Origin: Bacteroidota bacterium
GTDB lineage: Bacteria > Bacteroidota > Ignavibacteria > Kryptoniales > JAKASW01
NCBI GenBank assembly: GCA_021812985.1
Contig: JAKAMG010000002.1
Location: 159,879-223,878, forward strand
Length of the DNA stretch: 64,000 nucleotides
Reading direction: 5' to 3'
This document shows, one piece after another, positions 35,800 through 43,957 of this stretch (its first letter is position 1; the number at the start of each line of letters is the position of its first letter). The notes beneath the pieces are model-generated. The model was given only the letters and a program-made list of their open reading frames with translations. It had not been told where the DNA came from and did no database searches. Position numbers and translations under genes: made by a program.

Positions 35800-37242
35800 T
35801 CACGGTTCCCTGACTACTCTGAACCCGCCCCATTCCCCCTTCATGTCCGGATACTGTTCATAACGGCCGGTGACACCGCAATACTGGGGTTGCCACAACC
35901 AAAGGCCTCCCCGCAGAACCCTCTCCTGTCCGCTGGACGGTCCTCTGGGATTTGTTTCTGGTTGATTCGGATAGTCGGCATACCAGTCGCCGCACCACTC
36001 GGCGACATTTCCCGTCATGTCGAATATACCGAGTTCGTTCGGCTGCCTGGCCGCGATCCGCTCAGGCCCGCTGTTTGGGTCAGTTGAACCCACCCAGGCG
36101 ACATCTGACGCATTGTTGCTCCCGCTGTAAAAATAGCCGTGCGTCTCGTTTCCTCCCATGGCCGCGAACTGCCATTCGGCCTCCGTCGGTAACCTGTATT
36201 TTGTTGTCCCTTCCTTCTCGTTCAGATATGTAATCCACGCGTTGACGTCTTGCCAGCTTACGTTCTCGACTGGGAGACTGTCACCTGTGAAGATGCTTGG
36301 ATTAGCATCGAGAAAAGATCCGCCGTGCTGGTCTTTCCAGAGGACGACGTCCCGCCATTGTTTCTCAGTAATTTCACACTTCGAGATGTAGAACGTGCTC
36401 AGTGTGACATTATAGTTTGGGCTCTGCATGAGAAATGTGCCGCCGTCAACTCTCGCGAACTCCATCCCTGTAAATGTGTTGCCCGCCAGATTCTGCCCTA
36501 CGGTATTTGAGAGGGGCGATGTGTTGTGCGGGCTCGTGGCAAATACTCTGAAGTAGTACATGGAATCAGATGAGTAAACACCGGCAACATCTGCGGAAGT
36601 CACGTTCGCAGCCACCGCGGCGACGGAATCGAATGTGATGTCGTCTCGGCTTAACTCAATTGTGAATCCTGTCTGGAACGTGCTGTTGCAGGTCCAGTGG
36701 AGTGTGACCGTCGTCGATGTCATCGCATCTATGGTCAGATCAGTTGGGCTGTAGAATGGAACCGTCCCGGCCACAGATTCTGAGGGAGGACTTTCCTCCG
36801 CATCTATCATGGCGATGAGCCGGAAGTAGTATGGCTTGTTGGTCGTAAAAACCGTTGCTACAGTGCCGGACGAGCCAAAGGCATTTAGAGTGTCGAGGTC
36901 TTTAAAGCTGCCGCCGTCCGTGCTCACTTGAACAACCATCTGGACGGCCTTTGCCTGGTCGGAATTCGTATAGTTGATGTTATCCTTCCATTCTAGAGTA
37001 ATTCCTGTCTCGGTCATGGAGACAATCCGGAGTAGGGCGGGGGACGGCACTGACTTGTTGATCGGATCGAGTGGATTGTTGAACGTTACATTCCTGGAGC
37101 AGGAGATGGAGATAAACCCAAGTACCAGAGTGAGTGTGGCTGTGAGCGTTTGGACGACTGTCTCCCGAGAATGTCTCCTTGGCGCCGTCAGACGATGGCG
37201 CGAGGCACACACGCCTGCGGGAAGACTCTTTTCAGTTCGCAT
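35800..37242 (-). CDS. Lipoprotein with two FnIII domains and a SUMF1-like domain
   Basis: A 480-residue protein from the ATG at 37242 (36 bases inside the longer frame). The signal is long (MRTEKSLPAGVCASRHRLTA and on) and ends at lipobox FISISC. Two FnIII-like domains (about 70-155 and 165-250) lead to a C-terminal formylglycine-generating-enzyme-like (SUMF1/EgtB) fold from about 255, with ITEKQWRDV, VENVSWQDVNAWITYLNEKE, YRLPTEAEWQFAAMGG, DMTGNVAEWCGDWY and GGFRVV. The final segment QYCGVTGRYEQYPDMKGEWG keeps one Cys where true formylglycine enzymes use a Cys pair, so catalysis of sulfatase maturation is doubtful. The start overlaps the end of the upstream gene. Confidence 0.85.
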   Translation of the reverse strand: MRTEKSLPAGVCASRHRLTAPRRHSRETVVQTLTATLTLVLGFISISCSRNVTFNNPLDPINKSVPSPALLRIVSMTETGITLEWKDNINYTNSDQAKAVQMVVQVSTDGGSFKDLDTLNAFGSSGTVATVFTTNKPYYFRLIAMIDAEESPPSESVAGTVPFYSPTDLTIDAMTSTTVTLHWTCNSTFQTGFTIELSRDDITFDSVAAVAANVTSADVAGVYSSDSMYYFRVFATSPHNTSPLSNTVGQNLAGNTFTGMEFARVDGGTFLMQSPNYNVTLSTFYISKCEITEKQWRDVVLWKDQHGGSFLDANPSIFTGDSLPVENVSWQDVNAWITYLNEKEGTTKYRLPTEAEWQFAAMGGNETHGYFYSGSNNASDVAWVGSTDPNSGPERIAARQPNELGIFDMTGNVAEWCGDWYADYPNQPETNPRGPSSGQERVLRGGLWLWQPQYCGVTGRYEQYPDMKGEWGGFRVVREP

Positions 37243-37987
37243 AAGTTGACTCGATGATCCAGGATACAAGAAATCCACCCAGGCCGGAGAACGAGATCGC
37301 CGACGAAGCCGTGTATAAGGTTTGGCTTAACGCGACGCTCTGCCTGGCATCGACCGCCGCGGATGGCGTCAACGCATTTTGGTATCTGTGCGAGAAGTAG
37401 GTTATCCTGCTCTGGAAAAGGATGGCGGCCAGGCCGGCACCAGCGGCTATACCGGCGCTTATCCACTTGTACTTCCTCCATTGTCTTCGTTTCATCCGGA
37501 GATATCTGAGCGAGAGCAGATTGATGGAAATGTTGTGAGGGACGGTATCGTCAATTCTGGCTGACTGAATCGCGCCCCTGAAGCCGGGAGCTGTCGCCAA
37601 GATGTCATAATCACCATGGAACAGCATCAGGGACAAAGGAGCGTTCCATGTCCCGAGTGTATCGGGCGGAAGTTCCGTCTCTGTGGAAGCGTGCGGCGCG
37701 AGCAATATGCTGCTCTTCTTCACTATCGTGATAGCTCCGTTTCTCGCGGCGGCAGGAGTCAATACAATTCTTACTCTAATTGGCAGGTTTAATGAGAGCG
37801 AATCGAGTGGACGCTGTGATGCTATGTTCGACGAGGTATCTGAGAAGAAAATACCGGCAGGGGGAATCGTGGACGGAGCATGACGAGGAGAGTGGAAACC
37901 AGACGGTTTTCCGAACGCGTTGGAGGACAGAAATCCAACAATGAACAGCGCGGCTATTGACAATCGACTGAGGCGCACCCCCATCAT
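37232..37987 (-). CDS. PEGA-like exported protein with C-terminal membrane helices
   Basis: A 251-residue protein, first gene of a four-gene leftward operon. A signal peptide (MMGVRLSRLSIAALFIVGFL) precedes a Pro/Ser-rich stretch and a beta-rich domain (about 65-165) of PEGA-like look (GTWNAPLSLMLFHGDYDILA, TAPGFRGAIQSARIDD). A basic segment (LRYLRMKRRQWRKYKW) leads into two hydrophobic helices (about 178-192 and 225-245, SAISFSGLGGFLVSWI). It therefore seems anchored in the inner membrane with its domain outside. Its stop overlaps the next gene's start by 11 bases. I do not recognise a family. Confidence 0.7.
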   Translation of the reverse strand: MMGVRLSRLSIAALFIVGFLSSNAFGKPSGFHSPRHAPSTIPPAGIFFSDTSSNIASQRPLDSLSLNLPIRVRIVLTPAAARNGAITIVKKSSILLAPHASTETELPPDTLGTWNAPLSLMLFHGDYDILATAPGFRGAIQSARIDDTVPHNISINLLSLRYLRMKRRQWRKYKWISAGIAAGAGLAAILFQSRITYFSHRYQNALTPSAAVDARQSVALSQTLYTASSAISFSGLGGFLVSWIIESTYAN

Positions 37988-38122
37988 TCAACCGCCTCCG
38001 GGATCTGACGATCCATTCGTTCGTTCTCCGGTAACTGTAAAGGACGCCCCAAGTTAGCGGAGGGGGCCAGAATATACAAACACGCCGCTGGCACCGGCCG
38101 GGCGCCGCGGCTTCAAGCACGG

Positions 38123-38704
38123 CTACTTCACTGCGGCAAAAGCGATCGCGTCTTCAGACCAGTCGGGGGAACTCTCTATCGCATTCATTATATCGTCAGG
38201 GTTAGATACGACCGTCCACATCTTCCGGTGTGATTCGGACATGAATCTTTCCCTGATACTCTTTTCCAGCATCTCGATGAGGGGATCGTAATAATTTTCT
38301 ATATTCATGATTATGATTGGCTTCGTGTAGAGTCCGAGCCGTTTGAGAGATATGGCCTCGAGAAGTTCCTCAAACGTTCCGCTTCCGCCCGGAAGCGCTA
38401 TAACCGCGTCTGTCCCTTCGAGCAGCTTTTTCTTCCTCTCATGCATATCGGCGACGACATGTATCTCCTTGAGTTCCTTATGCTGCCATTCGACTTCCGT
38501 CATGAATTTCGGAATGATGCCCACGACCTTACCCCCGCGCTTAAGCGCCGTATCAGCGATGCGCCCCATCAGTCCTACCGCGCCACCCCCGTATACAATT
38601 GTAACGTCGTGCGACACGAGCTGCGCCGCAATCTTTTCGGCGGCTTGAAAATAAGATTCATCAACCCTGGTGCTGGATGCACAGTAAACACATATTCGCT
38701 TCAT
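38123..38704 (-). CDS. LOG family (TIGR00730) nucleotide phosphoribohydrolase
   Basis: A 193-residue Rossmann-fold protein of the LOG/YvdD group, known from plants and some bacteria to release the free base from cytokinin or purine nucleoside monophosphates. It opens MKRICVYCASSTRVDESYFQ and has the binding motif ALPGGSGTFEELLEAI, with a YGGGAVGLMGRIADTAL segment. I start at the ATG at 38704, the normal family N-terminus; the frame continues 19 codons up to GTG at 38761, where GTGA overlaps the stop of the upstream gene. Either is possible, and the chosen ATG has no strong ribosome-binding site. Confidence 0.88.
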   Translation of the reverse strand: MKRICVYCASSTRVDESYFQAAEKIAAQLVSHDVTIVYGGGAVGLMGRIADTALKRGGKVVGIIPKFMTEVEWQHKELKEIHVVADMHERKKKLLEGTDAVIALPGGSGTFEELLEAISLKRLGLYTKPIIIMNIENYYDPLIEMLEKSIRERFMSESHRKMWTVVSNPDDIMNAIESSPDWSEDAIAFAAVK

Positions 38705-38757
38705 CTCATTGGTTCTTTCACTAAATGTTTCCTTAATGATCCATCTTCTCAAAAGTG

Positions 38758-39252
38758 TCACTGGTTAGAATAATATCTTCCGATGATGAATGAAAGCGGA
38801 AGTCCGATGCACAAAACGAGGAATGAGGCCGCGATCAATTCACGGCCGAAGTAAAATGGAGCGTGGTTGACGCGGCTCAAGGGGAGGACGATGAGATTCA
38901 TCACGAACCAGACGAGTATTCCATATGTGACCGCGACAGCGAAGACGTTTCTGAGCCGGGCAAGGATGCGGGGATAAATGAGGAAGAAGACAATCGTCCA
39001 GACGAGTGCGATGGCAAAATGGAATGCAAGGCCGAGAGCCGCCGTCATGGCCCCGCCCGAAAACGCCTTATCGCCGAGGACCCCGCTCGCGATGTTCTGG
39101 TACAGCAGTATGAGCCTGAACCTGAAAGCAAGAGGGTAATAGAGGGACGCAGCTGTAATGTCCAGCGTCCCGGCAACAAGCCATGCGAATACGATCGTGA
39201 CAAATGCCCGCCGCTTATTGGTCGGTACGGGTGGAGTAGTGTTTTCATGCAT
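38758..39252 (-). CDS. Four-helix inner-membrane protein
   Basis: A 164-residue membrane protein. Hydrophobic segments lie at about 18-36 (VTIVFAWLVAGTLDITAASL), 67-98 (AMTAALGLAFHFAIALVWTI), 105-125 and 132-158. The motif AGTLDI and the VVFF-rich helices look like the DUF1440/YagU-type or similar small membrane families of Bacteroidota, but I cannot settle on one. Its function is unknown. It lies between the TMEM175-like channel and the LOG protein on the same strand, with 47 bases to the former. Confidence 0.75.
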   Translation of the reverse strand: MHENTTPPVPTNKRRAFVTIVFAWLVAGTLDITAASLYYPLAFRFRLILLYQNIASGVLGDKAFSGGAMTAALGLAFHFAIALVWTIVFFLIYPRILARLRNVFAVAVTYGILVWFVMNLIVLPLSRVNHAPFYFGRELIAASFLVLCIGLPLSFIIGRYYSNQ

Positions 39253-39299
39253 GGAATGGGGCTCCTTGGCTAGGTGTTGAGACTGCCGTCGACGTCAGT

Positions 39300-39875
39300 T
39301 CAACCGGCGAGCATCCTCTCGATGCGGCGGTCAGGCACCAGCCACATCACCGTGACGAGCACATAGAGCGAGAACGCAAGCCACTGACTGAAGGCGCACA
39401 GCGCTATGGCGATCGCGAAAGTGACTACCGAAACTTTCCCCTTGAAATCCTTCCCAAGCGCGGTCGCTATGACCGAATCTTTGCCGTGCAGCGCCATTAG
39501 TGTCTGAGTGAGTATGAAATAAGCTATCGCCGCGCAGAGGAGTATGACTCCGTATATCGCGACAGGCCACGAGGCGAAGTTGTTCTCACCCATCCACGTG
39601 GTCCCGAAAGGGAATAGTGACAGCCAGAAGAGAAGATGCAGGTTGGCCCAGAGGACTCGTCCGTCCACTCGGTTGGCGGCCTGCAGGAGATGATGGTGGT
39701 TGCTCCAGTAAATCCCGATGTTGACGAAGCTGAGCAGGTAACTCAGTATGACGGGAATCAGCGGGATGAGCGACTCCGGCTGCGCGCTGTGCGGAGCCGA
39801 CAGGCCGAGTACCATGATGGTGATTATGATTGCGAGTACCCCGTCGCTGAAAGCTTCCATCCTTCCTTTGCTCAT
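39300..39875 (-). CDS. TMEM175 family (DUF1211) potassium channel-like protein
   Basis: A 191-residue membrane protein with the family start RMEAFSDGVLAIIITIMVLG, in which the RxxxFSD signature of the pore helix is intact. Five or six helices follow (about 8-28, 38-58, 75-95, 105-125 and 150-185). The bacterial TMEM175 relatives form tetrameric K+-permeable channels whose selectivity rests on hydrophobic pore residues of helix 1. The SNHHHLLQAANRVDG segment after helix 2 is also conserved in the family. It is one of a run of four small minus-strand genes. Confidence 0.9.
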   Translation of the reverse strand: MSKGRMEAFSDGVLAIIITIMVLGLSAPHSAQPESLIPLIPVILSYLLSFVNIGIYWSNHHHLLQAANRVDGRVLWANLHLLFWLSLFPFGTTWMGENNFASWPVAIYGVILLCAAIAYFILTQTLMALHGKDSVIATALGKDFKGKVSVVTFAIAIALCAFSQWLAFSLYVLVTVMWLVPDRRIERMLAG

Positions 39876-39890
39876 TCGTGCTCCAGGTCG

Positions 39891-40313
39891 TTATATGTCA
39901 AGCTCGCCGTTCGCGGAGAGCGGGAGGACGGGATTGTACGCGACCTCGATGAGGTTGTCGTCCGGGTCGCAGAAGTATGAACTGTATACTCCCCAGGTCG
40001 CCTTTTGCGGCTTCTTTGTCTGTTTTCCTCCGAGCTTCTCGACAGATGAAGTGATCTCGTCCACCTCTGCTTCGGAGCTGGCGTAGTAAGTCATTGAGAA
40101 TCTCTTGAATCCCGAACCCACCGATTCCACGTTTGCGTCTTTCGCGAGCGCCTTGTGGCTGAAGAGCGCAAGCACTATACCGGTAAGCCGTATGAAAACA
40201 ATTCCGTCGTTGCTGTATTTCGACCTCCGCTGTGAAAACACGGACTCGTAGAAGGATGCGGACCTCTCGATATCTGACACGCCGAGAGTTATCATGTTTA
40301 ACATTGGTCTCAC
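39891..40313 (-). CDS. VOC (glyoxalase/dioxygenase-fold) protein
   Basis: A 140-residue protein of the vicinal-oxygen-chelate fold. The first beta-alpha module is MITLGVSDIERSASFYESVF; the second contains YASSEAEVDEITSSVEKLGG and ends WGVYSSYFCDPDDNLIEVAY, with the metal-ligand Glu in LIEV. Family members chelate a divalent metal; many act as glyoxalases, isomerases or antibiotic-binding proteins. Here the first metal ligand position is not obvious, so the activity is unclear. The GTG at 40313 has GGAGAG about 10 bases upstream. Confidence 0.85.
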   Translation of the reverse strand: MRPMLNMITLGVSDIERSASFYESVFSQRRSKYSNDGIVFIRLTGIVLALFSHKALAKDANVESVGSGFKRFSMTYYASSEAEVDEITSSVEKLGGKQTKKPQKATWGVYSSYFCDPDDNLIEVAYNPVLPLSANGELDI

Positions 40314-40559
40314 TTAGGGTGCTCTCCTTTGAATGAACCTCTCACAATAAAACCGCGCAAGTGCTCCCTATCGTTCCCGATTTCGGGCCGTGGATTCACC
40401 CCGCCACGCGGAATGCGTAATTCAGATGAGACCTGATTATTTGTGAGTGTAGTATGACCGACTACTCGATCCGGCGCCTGACGTGTCAGGAAGAGGGGAT
40501 GGGAAATTCCGCCTGAGTCTTGAGGTGCGATTCGCCGAAGAGGCGGATCTGATCCTGAA

Positions 40560-40982
40560 TCAGGAAGAGTGAACGATGCTCATCTTGTCAGCCTCGAGTT
40601 TATCGGGGAAGCTTGAGTTGGCGCCTGCTTTTTCAATCTCTGCGGTGATCCATTCCTGATCGATGCGGTTTCTCGCGGCAACGGCACGAATCCATTTCTC
40701 TTCCTTCCGGTCTATTCTGCCGTCGCAAAAGGCCAGGGCAAGTCCGTCCCGAATGAACATCACGGCGACTTCCTGCGAGGAAAATTCAGGAGGAGCGTCT
40801 TCGATGTACTTGTTCCGGAGTATTTCCTTTATCGCCGACTCGCAGAACTCCTTCTCGAATCCCAGACTTTTCCCGATCCGCATTAGGAGAGAGTTTTCCT
40901 GTTCGGTCACCCTGTGGTCTTTCCTGATTAAGAGGAGAAGCCCCTTGAAATAACTGCTTGCGTCTTTGATCCCGATTTGCAT
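40560..40982 (-). CDS. TerB-like protein
   Basis: A 140-residue helical protein from the ATG at 40982, preceded by GGGAGG at 7 bases; the frame's first codon at 41060 lacks one. It opens MQIGIKDASSYFKGLLLLIR and continues KDHRVTEQENSLLMRIGKSL and ALAFCDGRIDRKEEKWIRAV. The pattern of DG-R/D-x-KE-E motifs in paired helices resembles the TerB/DUF533 tellurite-resistance fold, which may bind metal. The function is unknown. It is divergent from the DUF3160 gene. Confidence 0.7.
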   Translation of the reverse strand: MQIGIKDASSYFKGLLLLIRKDHRVTEQENSLLMRIGKSLGFEKEFCESAIKEILRNKYIEDAPPEFSSQEVAVMFIRDGLALAFCDGRIDRKEEKWIRAVAARNRIDQEWITAEIEKAGANSSFPDKLEADKMSIVHSS

Positions 40983-41103
40983 ATCGCACCTCCCTACAAC
41001 AGATAAGGCAAAACAAAACTGCCGGCTAAGTTTAAACAGGCGGCGCGTCAATATCAACATTGTCAGTCGGGTCGCGCGAAGAGGTAATTCTGGGAATCGT
41101 ATA

Positions 41104-41134
41104 TTGACATTTGTTTGAATGCTGCATACGTTTG
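41104..41134 (+). promoter_or_regulatory. Promoter of the DUF3160 gene
   Basis: TTGACA (41104-41109), 17 bases, TACGTT (41127-41132) fits a sigma-70 promoter, and TTG-N20-TACGTTTG (41104-41106, 41127-41134) also fits the TTTG/TTG-N19-21-TAnnTTTG consensus of Bacteroidota sigma factor. It is 37 bases upstream of the ATG at 41172, and an AAAGGAGG follows. Confidence 0.6.
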
Positions 41135-41171
41135 CGTGAGATAAGAAAAGCAGTAAAAGGAGGGTACGACG

Positions 41172-43691
41172 ATGAAGATGTCGTGCATATCGTTCCTGGC
41201 CCTTCTGACGGGGCTTTTTGTCGGCTTCGGGTATGCCCAGCAGAATTCACAGTTCAGCGTAGAGGCCTACCAGGCCTTCCTGAGTTCCAACAAGAACATG
41301 ACGGCGGACGGGCTCATGTCTCTCCATCCGGCAGGTGTGTTCAGAACCGGCTTCCCGACAGATGTGTCGGCCGCCGCCTACTTTGACAGCGTTTCGATCA
41401 AGTACAAACTGACGGATCACGAAAAGACACTTCTGGCGAAGAACGGGTTCGTGGTTACCGAGAGGCTTGGCAACGGCAGATTCGGCGCCGCGTTCGGGGA
41501 TGTCTTCGGCAACGATCTTCCCGTCTTCATCTCGACTGACGCCATACTTCATTCGATTCACAAGTCCTATGACAACATCCTCAGGACCATAGAGGAGCGG
41601 ATGCTTATCCGGAAACTCGATTCTCTCCTCGCGTTAATGCACAACAGCCTGCCTCTCCTCGCCGCAAAGTATGAGTCGCGTTCGGAGATGAAGGAGATGC
41701 TGAACGATGTCGATGTTTATCTAACCGTGCCGCGCGTCTTATTGGGGACTCCGGCAAGGCCCAAGTTCATCTGGAATTCGGAAACAGTGAACGCCTTGTT
41801 GAATCTAATTTCGGCGGAGAAGCCTGCTTCATATCCTCTCTTCTCTTCCTCCGCAAGGGATATCGACTTCAGCCAATTCACGGTTCGCGGACACTACACC
41901 GAATCTCCCGAACTCGGCAGATACTTCAGATCGATGATGTGGCTTGGGAGGACGGAGATTTATCTCATCGCACCGGAAGGATTAAATTCCTCCGTCTCAA
42001 AGGCGGACGTTCAGAGGCAGACAATTGATGCAGTGCTCATAAAAGAGCTTGCCGATACGAGTGGAAGCGCGGGCATCGTCGGGGAGATAGACCGCATCCT
42101 CAAATTTCTCATCGGTGAATCAGACAACGTCACGCTTGCCAACGTGGAGTCAATCGGAAATGAGATAGGGCTGAAGGATGCAGGTGAGCTGCTGGACACG
42201 CTTCGCTGGCAGGAGTTCCAGGACGCGCTTACGGCCACTCCGTTCGCGTTTCAGAGAATCATGTCGCAGATACTTTACTCAGATCCCCTCAATCCCAAGA
42301 AGGTGAAGTCTGCCTCCGCATTTCTCCTCTTCGGCCAGAGGTTCATAATCGATTCATACGTCACGTCAAACGTGGTATATGACAGGGTCGCATCGAGAAG
42401 GATGCTCCCTTCGTCGCTTGACGTCCTCTTTGCGACTGGGAATGACGCCGCCGCTCAGCTTCTGAAGGAGGAACTGGACAAGTACGGATATTCGCAGAAT
42501 CTCGCCGCGCTGAGATACCTCATTGATTCATACGAAGAGGATTTCTGGACGGTGTCGATTTACAATTCGTGGCTGTCGGCGATAAGGGCGCTAAACCCAC
42601 CGGCCGACAGAAGCGGTCTTCCGGCTTTCATGCAGACCGCGGCGTGGTGGCAGGAAAAGATGAATACCCAGCTCGCGTCATGGGCGCAGCTCCGTCATGA
42701 CAACCTCCTCTACGCCAAGCAGTCTTATTCCGCCGGTATTATCTGTTCATATCCCGCGGGCTACGTCGAGCCGTACCCGGAGTTCTATGACGCAGTCAGA
42801 TCTTATGCGGAGGTTGCCGCGGCCCAGTTCGGGGACCTGCCTCTCGGCGGCATTGATCTCGGTTCTTACTTCGCACACTTGAAGAATGTTGCGGATACCC
42901 TCGGGACCATAGCGAGGAAGGAGCTCTCGGATGTCAAGCTCTCGGATGCTGAGAAGCTTTTCATTCAGGGGGTTCTGTATGCGACTCAGATGTGTGGACC
43001 CTCGTATGACGGGTGGTATCCTCGACTCTTCTACGGGGGGGAAGGCCTTACGGAGTCCGACATGGTGGTTGCGGATATTCACACCGCTCCTACGGATGAG
43101 CACGGTACACCTGTCGGCTGGGTGCTCCACGTTGGGACGGGGCCTGTCAACATGGCCATAGTTGTAACTTCGCTTCCCGGCGAGAAGCTAACCGCGTTCG
43201 TTGGGCCGGTCCTCAGCTACTACGAGCATCTTAGCACCGGATTCAAGCGTCTGACAGACGAGGAATGGAAGACGGAGTACGCACTGGCACCGTCGCTCAG
43301 GCCTTCGTTCGTTAACCTCTATTTAGCGAATACTCTTGGGAACTCGAGAGGGGAAGGGGCTTCACTTCTGACGTCGGCAAATGGTGAGACGAGCTCCCCT
43401 TCAGAGCGGCTCCTATTATCGCAGAACTATCCCAACCCATTCAACTCAACTACTACTATTGCCTTCACAATACCGCGAGGGCTTTCACAATCATTCGCTG
43501 ATATATCGGTGTATGACATCAGCGGCCGGCTGGTCAAACGGATCTTCTCCGGGCGGCTTACGGCCGGTAACTATACCGTGAGATGGGATGGGAAGGACGA
43601 CCGCGGGGCATACGTGGCGAGCGGAGTTTACATTTATAAGCTGACTTCGGAAGGGAGAATGGCCTCAGGCAAAGTTGTCCTCATCAAGTGA
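41172..43691 (+). CDS. DUF3160 secreted protein with type IX sorting domain
   Basis: An 839-residue exported protein. The signal peptide (MKMSCISFLALLTGLFVGFG, cleavage near residue 22 after YAQ) is followed by the DUF3160 domain (about 60-720), with GFVVTERLGNGRFG, FISTDAILHSIHKSYDNILR, FMQTAAWWQEKMNTQLASWA and HTAPTDEHGTPVGWVLHVGT. The tail (about 740-839) opens with LLLSQNYPNPFNSTTTIAF and ends YTVRWDGKDDRGAYVASGVY and SGKVVLIK, the type A sorting domain of the type IX secretion system. So it is probably secreted across the outer membrane and anchored at the surface. DUF3160 has no settled function. An AAAGGAGGGT lies before the ATG. Confidence 0.92.
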   Translation: MKMSCISFLALLTGLFVGFGYAQQNSQFSVEAYQAFLSSNKNMTADGLMSLHPAGVFRTGFPTDVSAAAYFDSVSIKYKLTDHEKTLLAKNGFVVTERLGNGRFGAAFGDVFGNDLPVFISTDAILHSIHKSYDNILRTIEERMLIRKLDSLLALMHNSLPLLAAKYESRSEMKEMLNDVDVYLTVPRVLLGTPARPKFIWNSETVNALLNLISAEKPASYPLFSSSARDIDFSQFTVRGHYTESPELGRYFRSMMWLGRTEIYLIAPEGLNSSVSKADVQRQTIDAVLIKELADTSGSAGIVGEIDRILKFLIGESDNVTLANVESIGNEIGLKDAGELLDTLRWQEFQDALTATPFAFQRIMSQILYSDPLNPKKVKSASAFLLFGQRFIIDSYVTSNVVYDRVASRRMLPSSLDVLFATGNDAAAQLLKEELDKYGYSQNLAALRYLIDSYEEDFWTVSIYNSWLSAIRALNPPADRSGLPAFMQTAAWWQEKMNTQLASWAQLRHDNLLYAKQSYSAGIICSYPAGYVEPYPEFYDAVRSYAEVAAAQFGDLPLGGIDLGSYFAHLKNVADTLGTIARKELSDVKLSDAEKLFIQGVLYATQMCGPSYDGWYPRLFYGGEGLTESDMVVADIHTAPTDEHGTPVGWVLHVGTGPVNMAIVVTSLPGEKLTAFVGPVLSYYEHLSTGFKRLTDEEWKTEYALAPSLRPSFVNLYLANTLGNSRGEGASLLTSANGETSSPSERLLLSQNYPNPFNSTTTIAFTIPRGLSQSFADISVYDISGRLVKRIFSGRLTAGNYTVRWDGKDDRGAYVASGVYIYKLTSEGRMASGKVVLIK

Positions 43692-43734
43692 CTTTGCGGC
43701 CGATCCCCTTTTCGCGAGGGCGTCTCTTCTGATT

Positions 43735-43773
43735 GTCGCCGCGGCCTAACCAGACTGCGGCGACTCTTGTTTT
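43735..43773 (+). terminator. Terminator after the DUF3160 gene
   Basis: GTCGCCGC (43735-43742) pairs perfectly with GCGGCGAC (43757-43764) across a 14-base loop and is followed by TCTTGTTTT. It begins 43 bases after the stop. Confidence 0.7.
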
Positions 43774-43957
43774 CACCTCCCAAACGGTATCCCGGGCGGG
43801 GCTTCCGTCGAAGATCGCGCACAATTTGCGTAACAAAGCGCAGATGCTTCGCAGTTCATTAATTCTCCGCTGAAATTCCGCCTCTCACTCGCTATTTCCC
43901 TGGCATGAGCGTTGAACTATCCGCTTAGAACGTAAACAAAAGAGGAGGAGTAAGAGA

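Noticed and set aside
35800-36700. Calling the SUMF1-like lipoprotein a formylglycine-generating enzyme
   Set aside because: The catalytic Cys pair is not present and no sulfatase is nearby.
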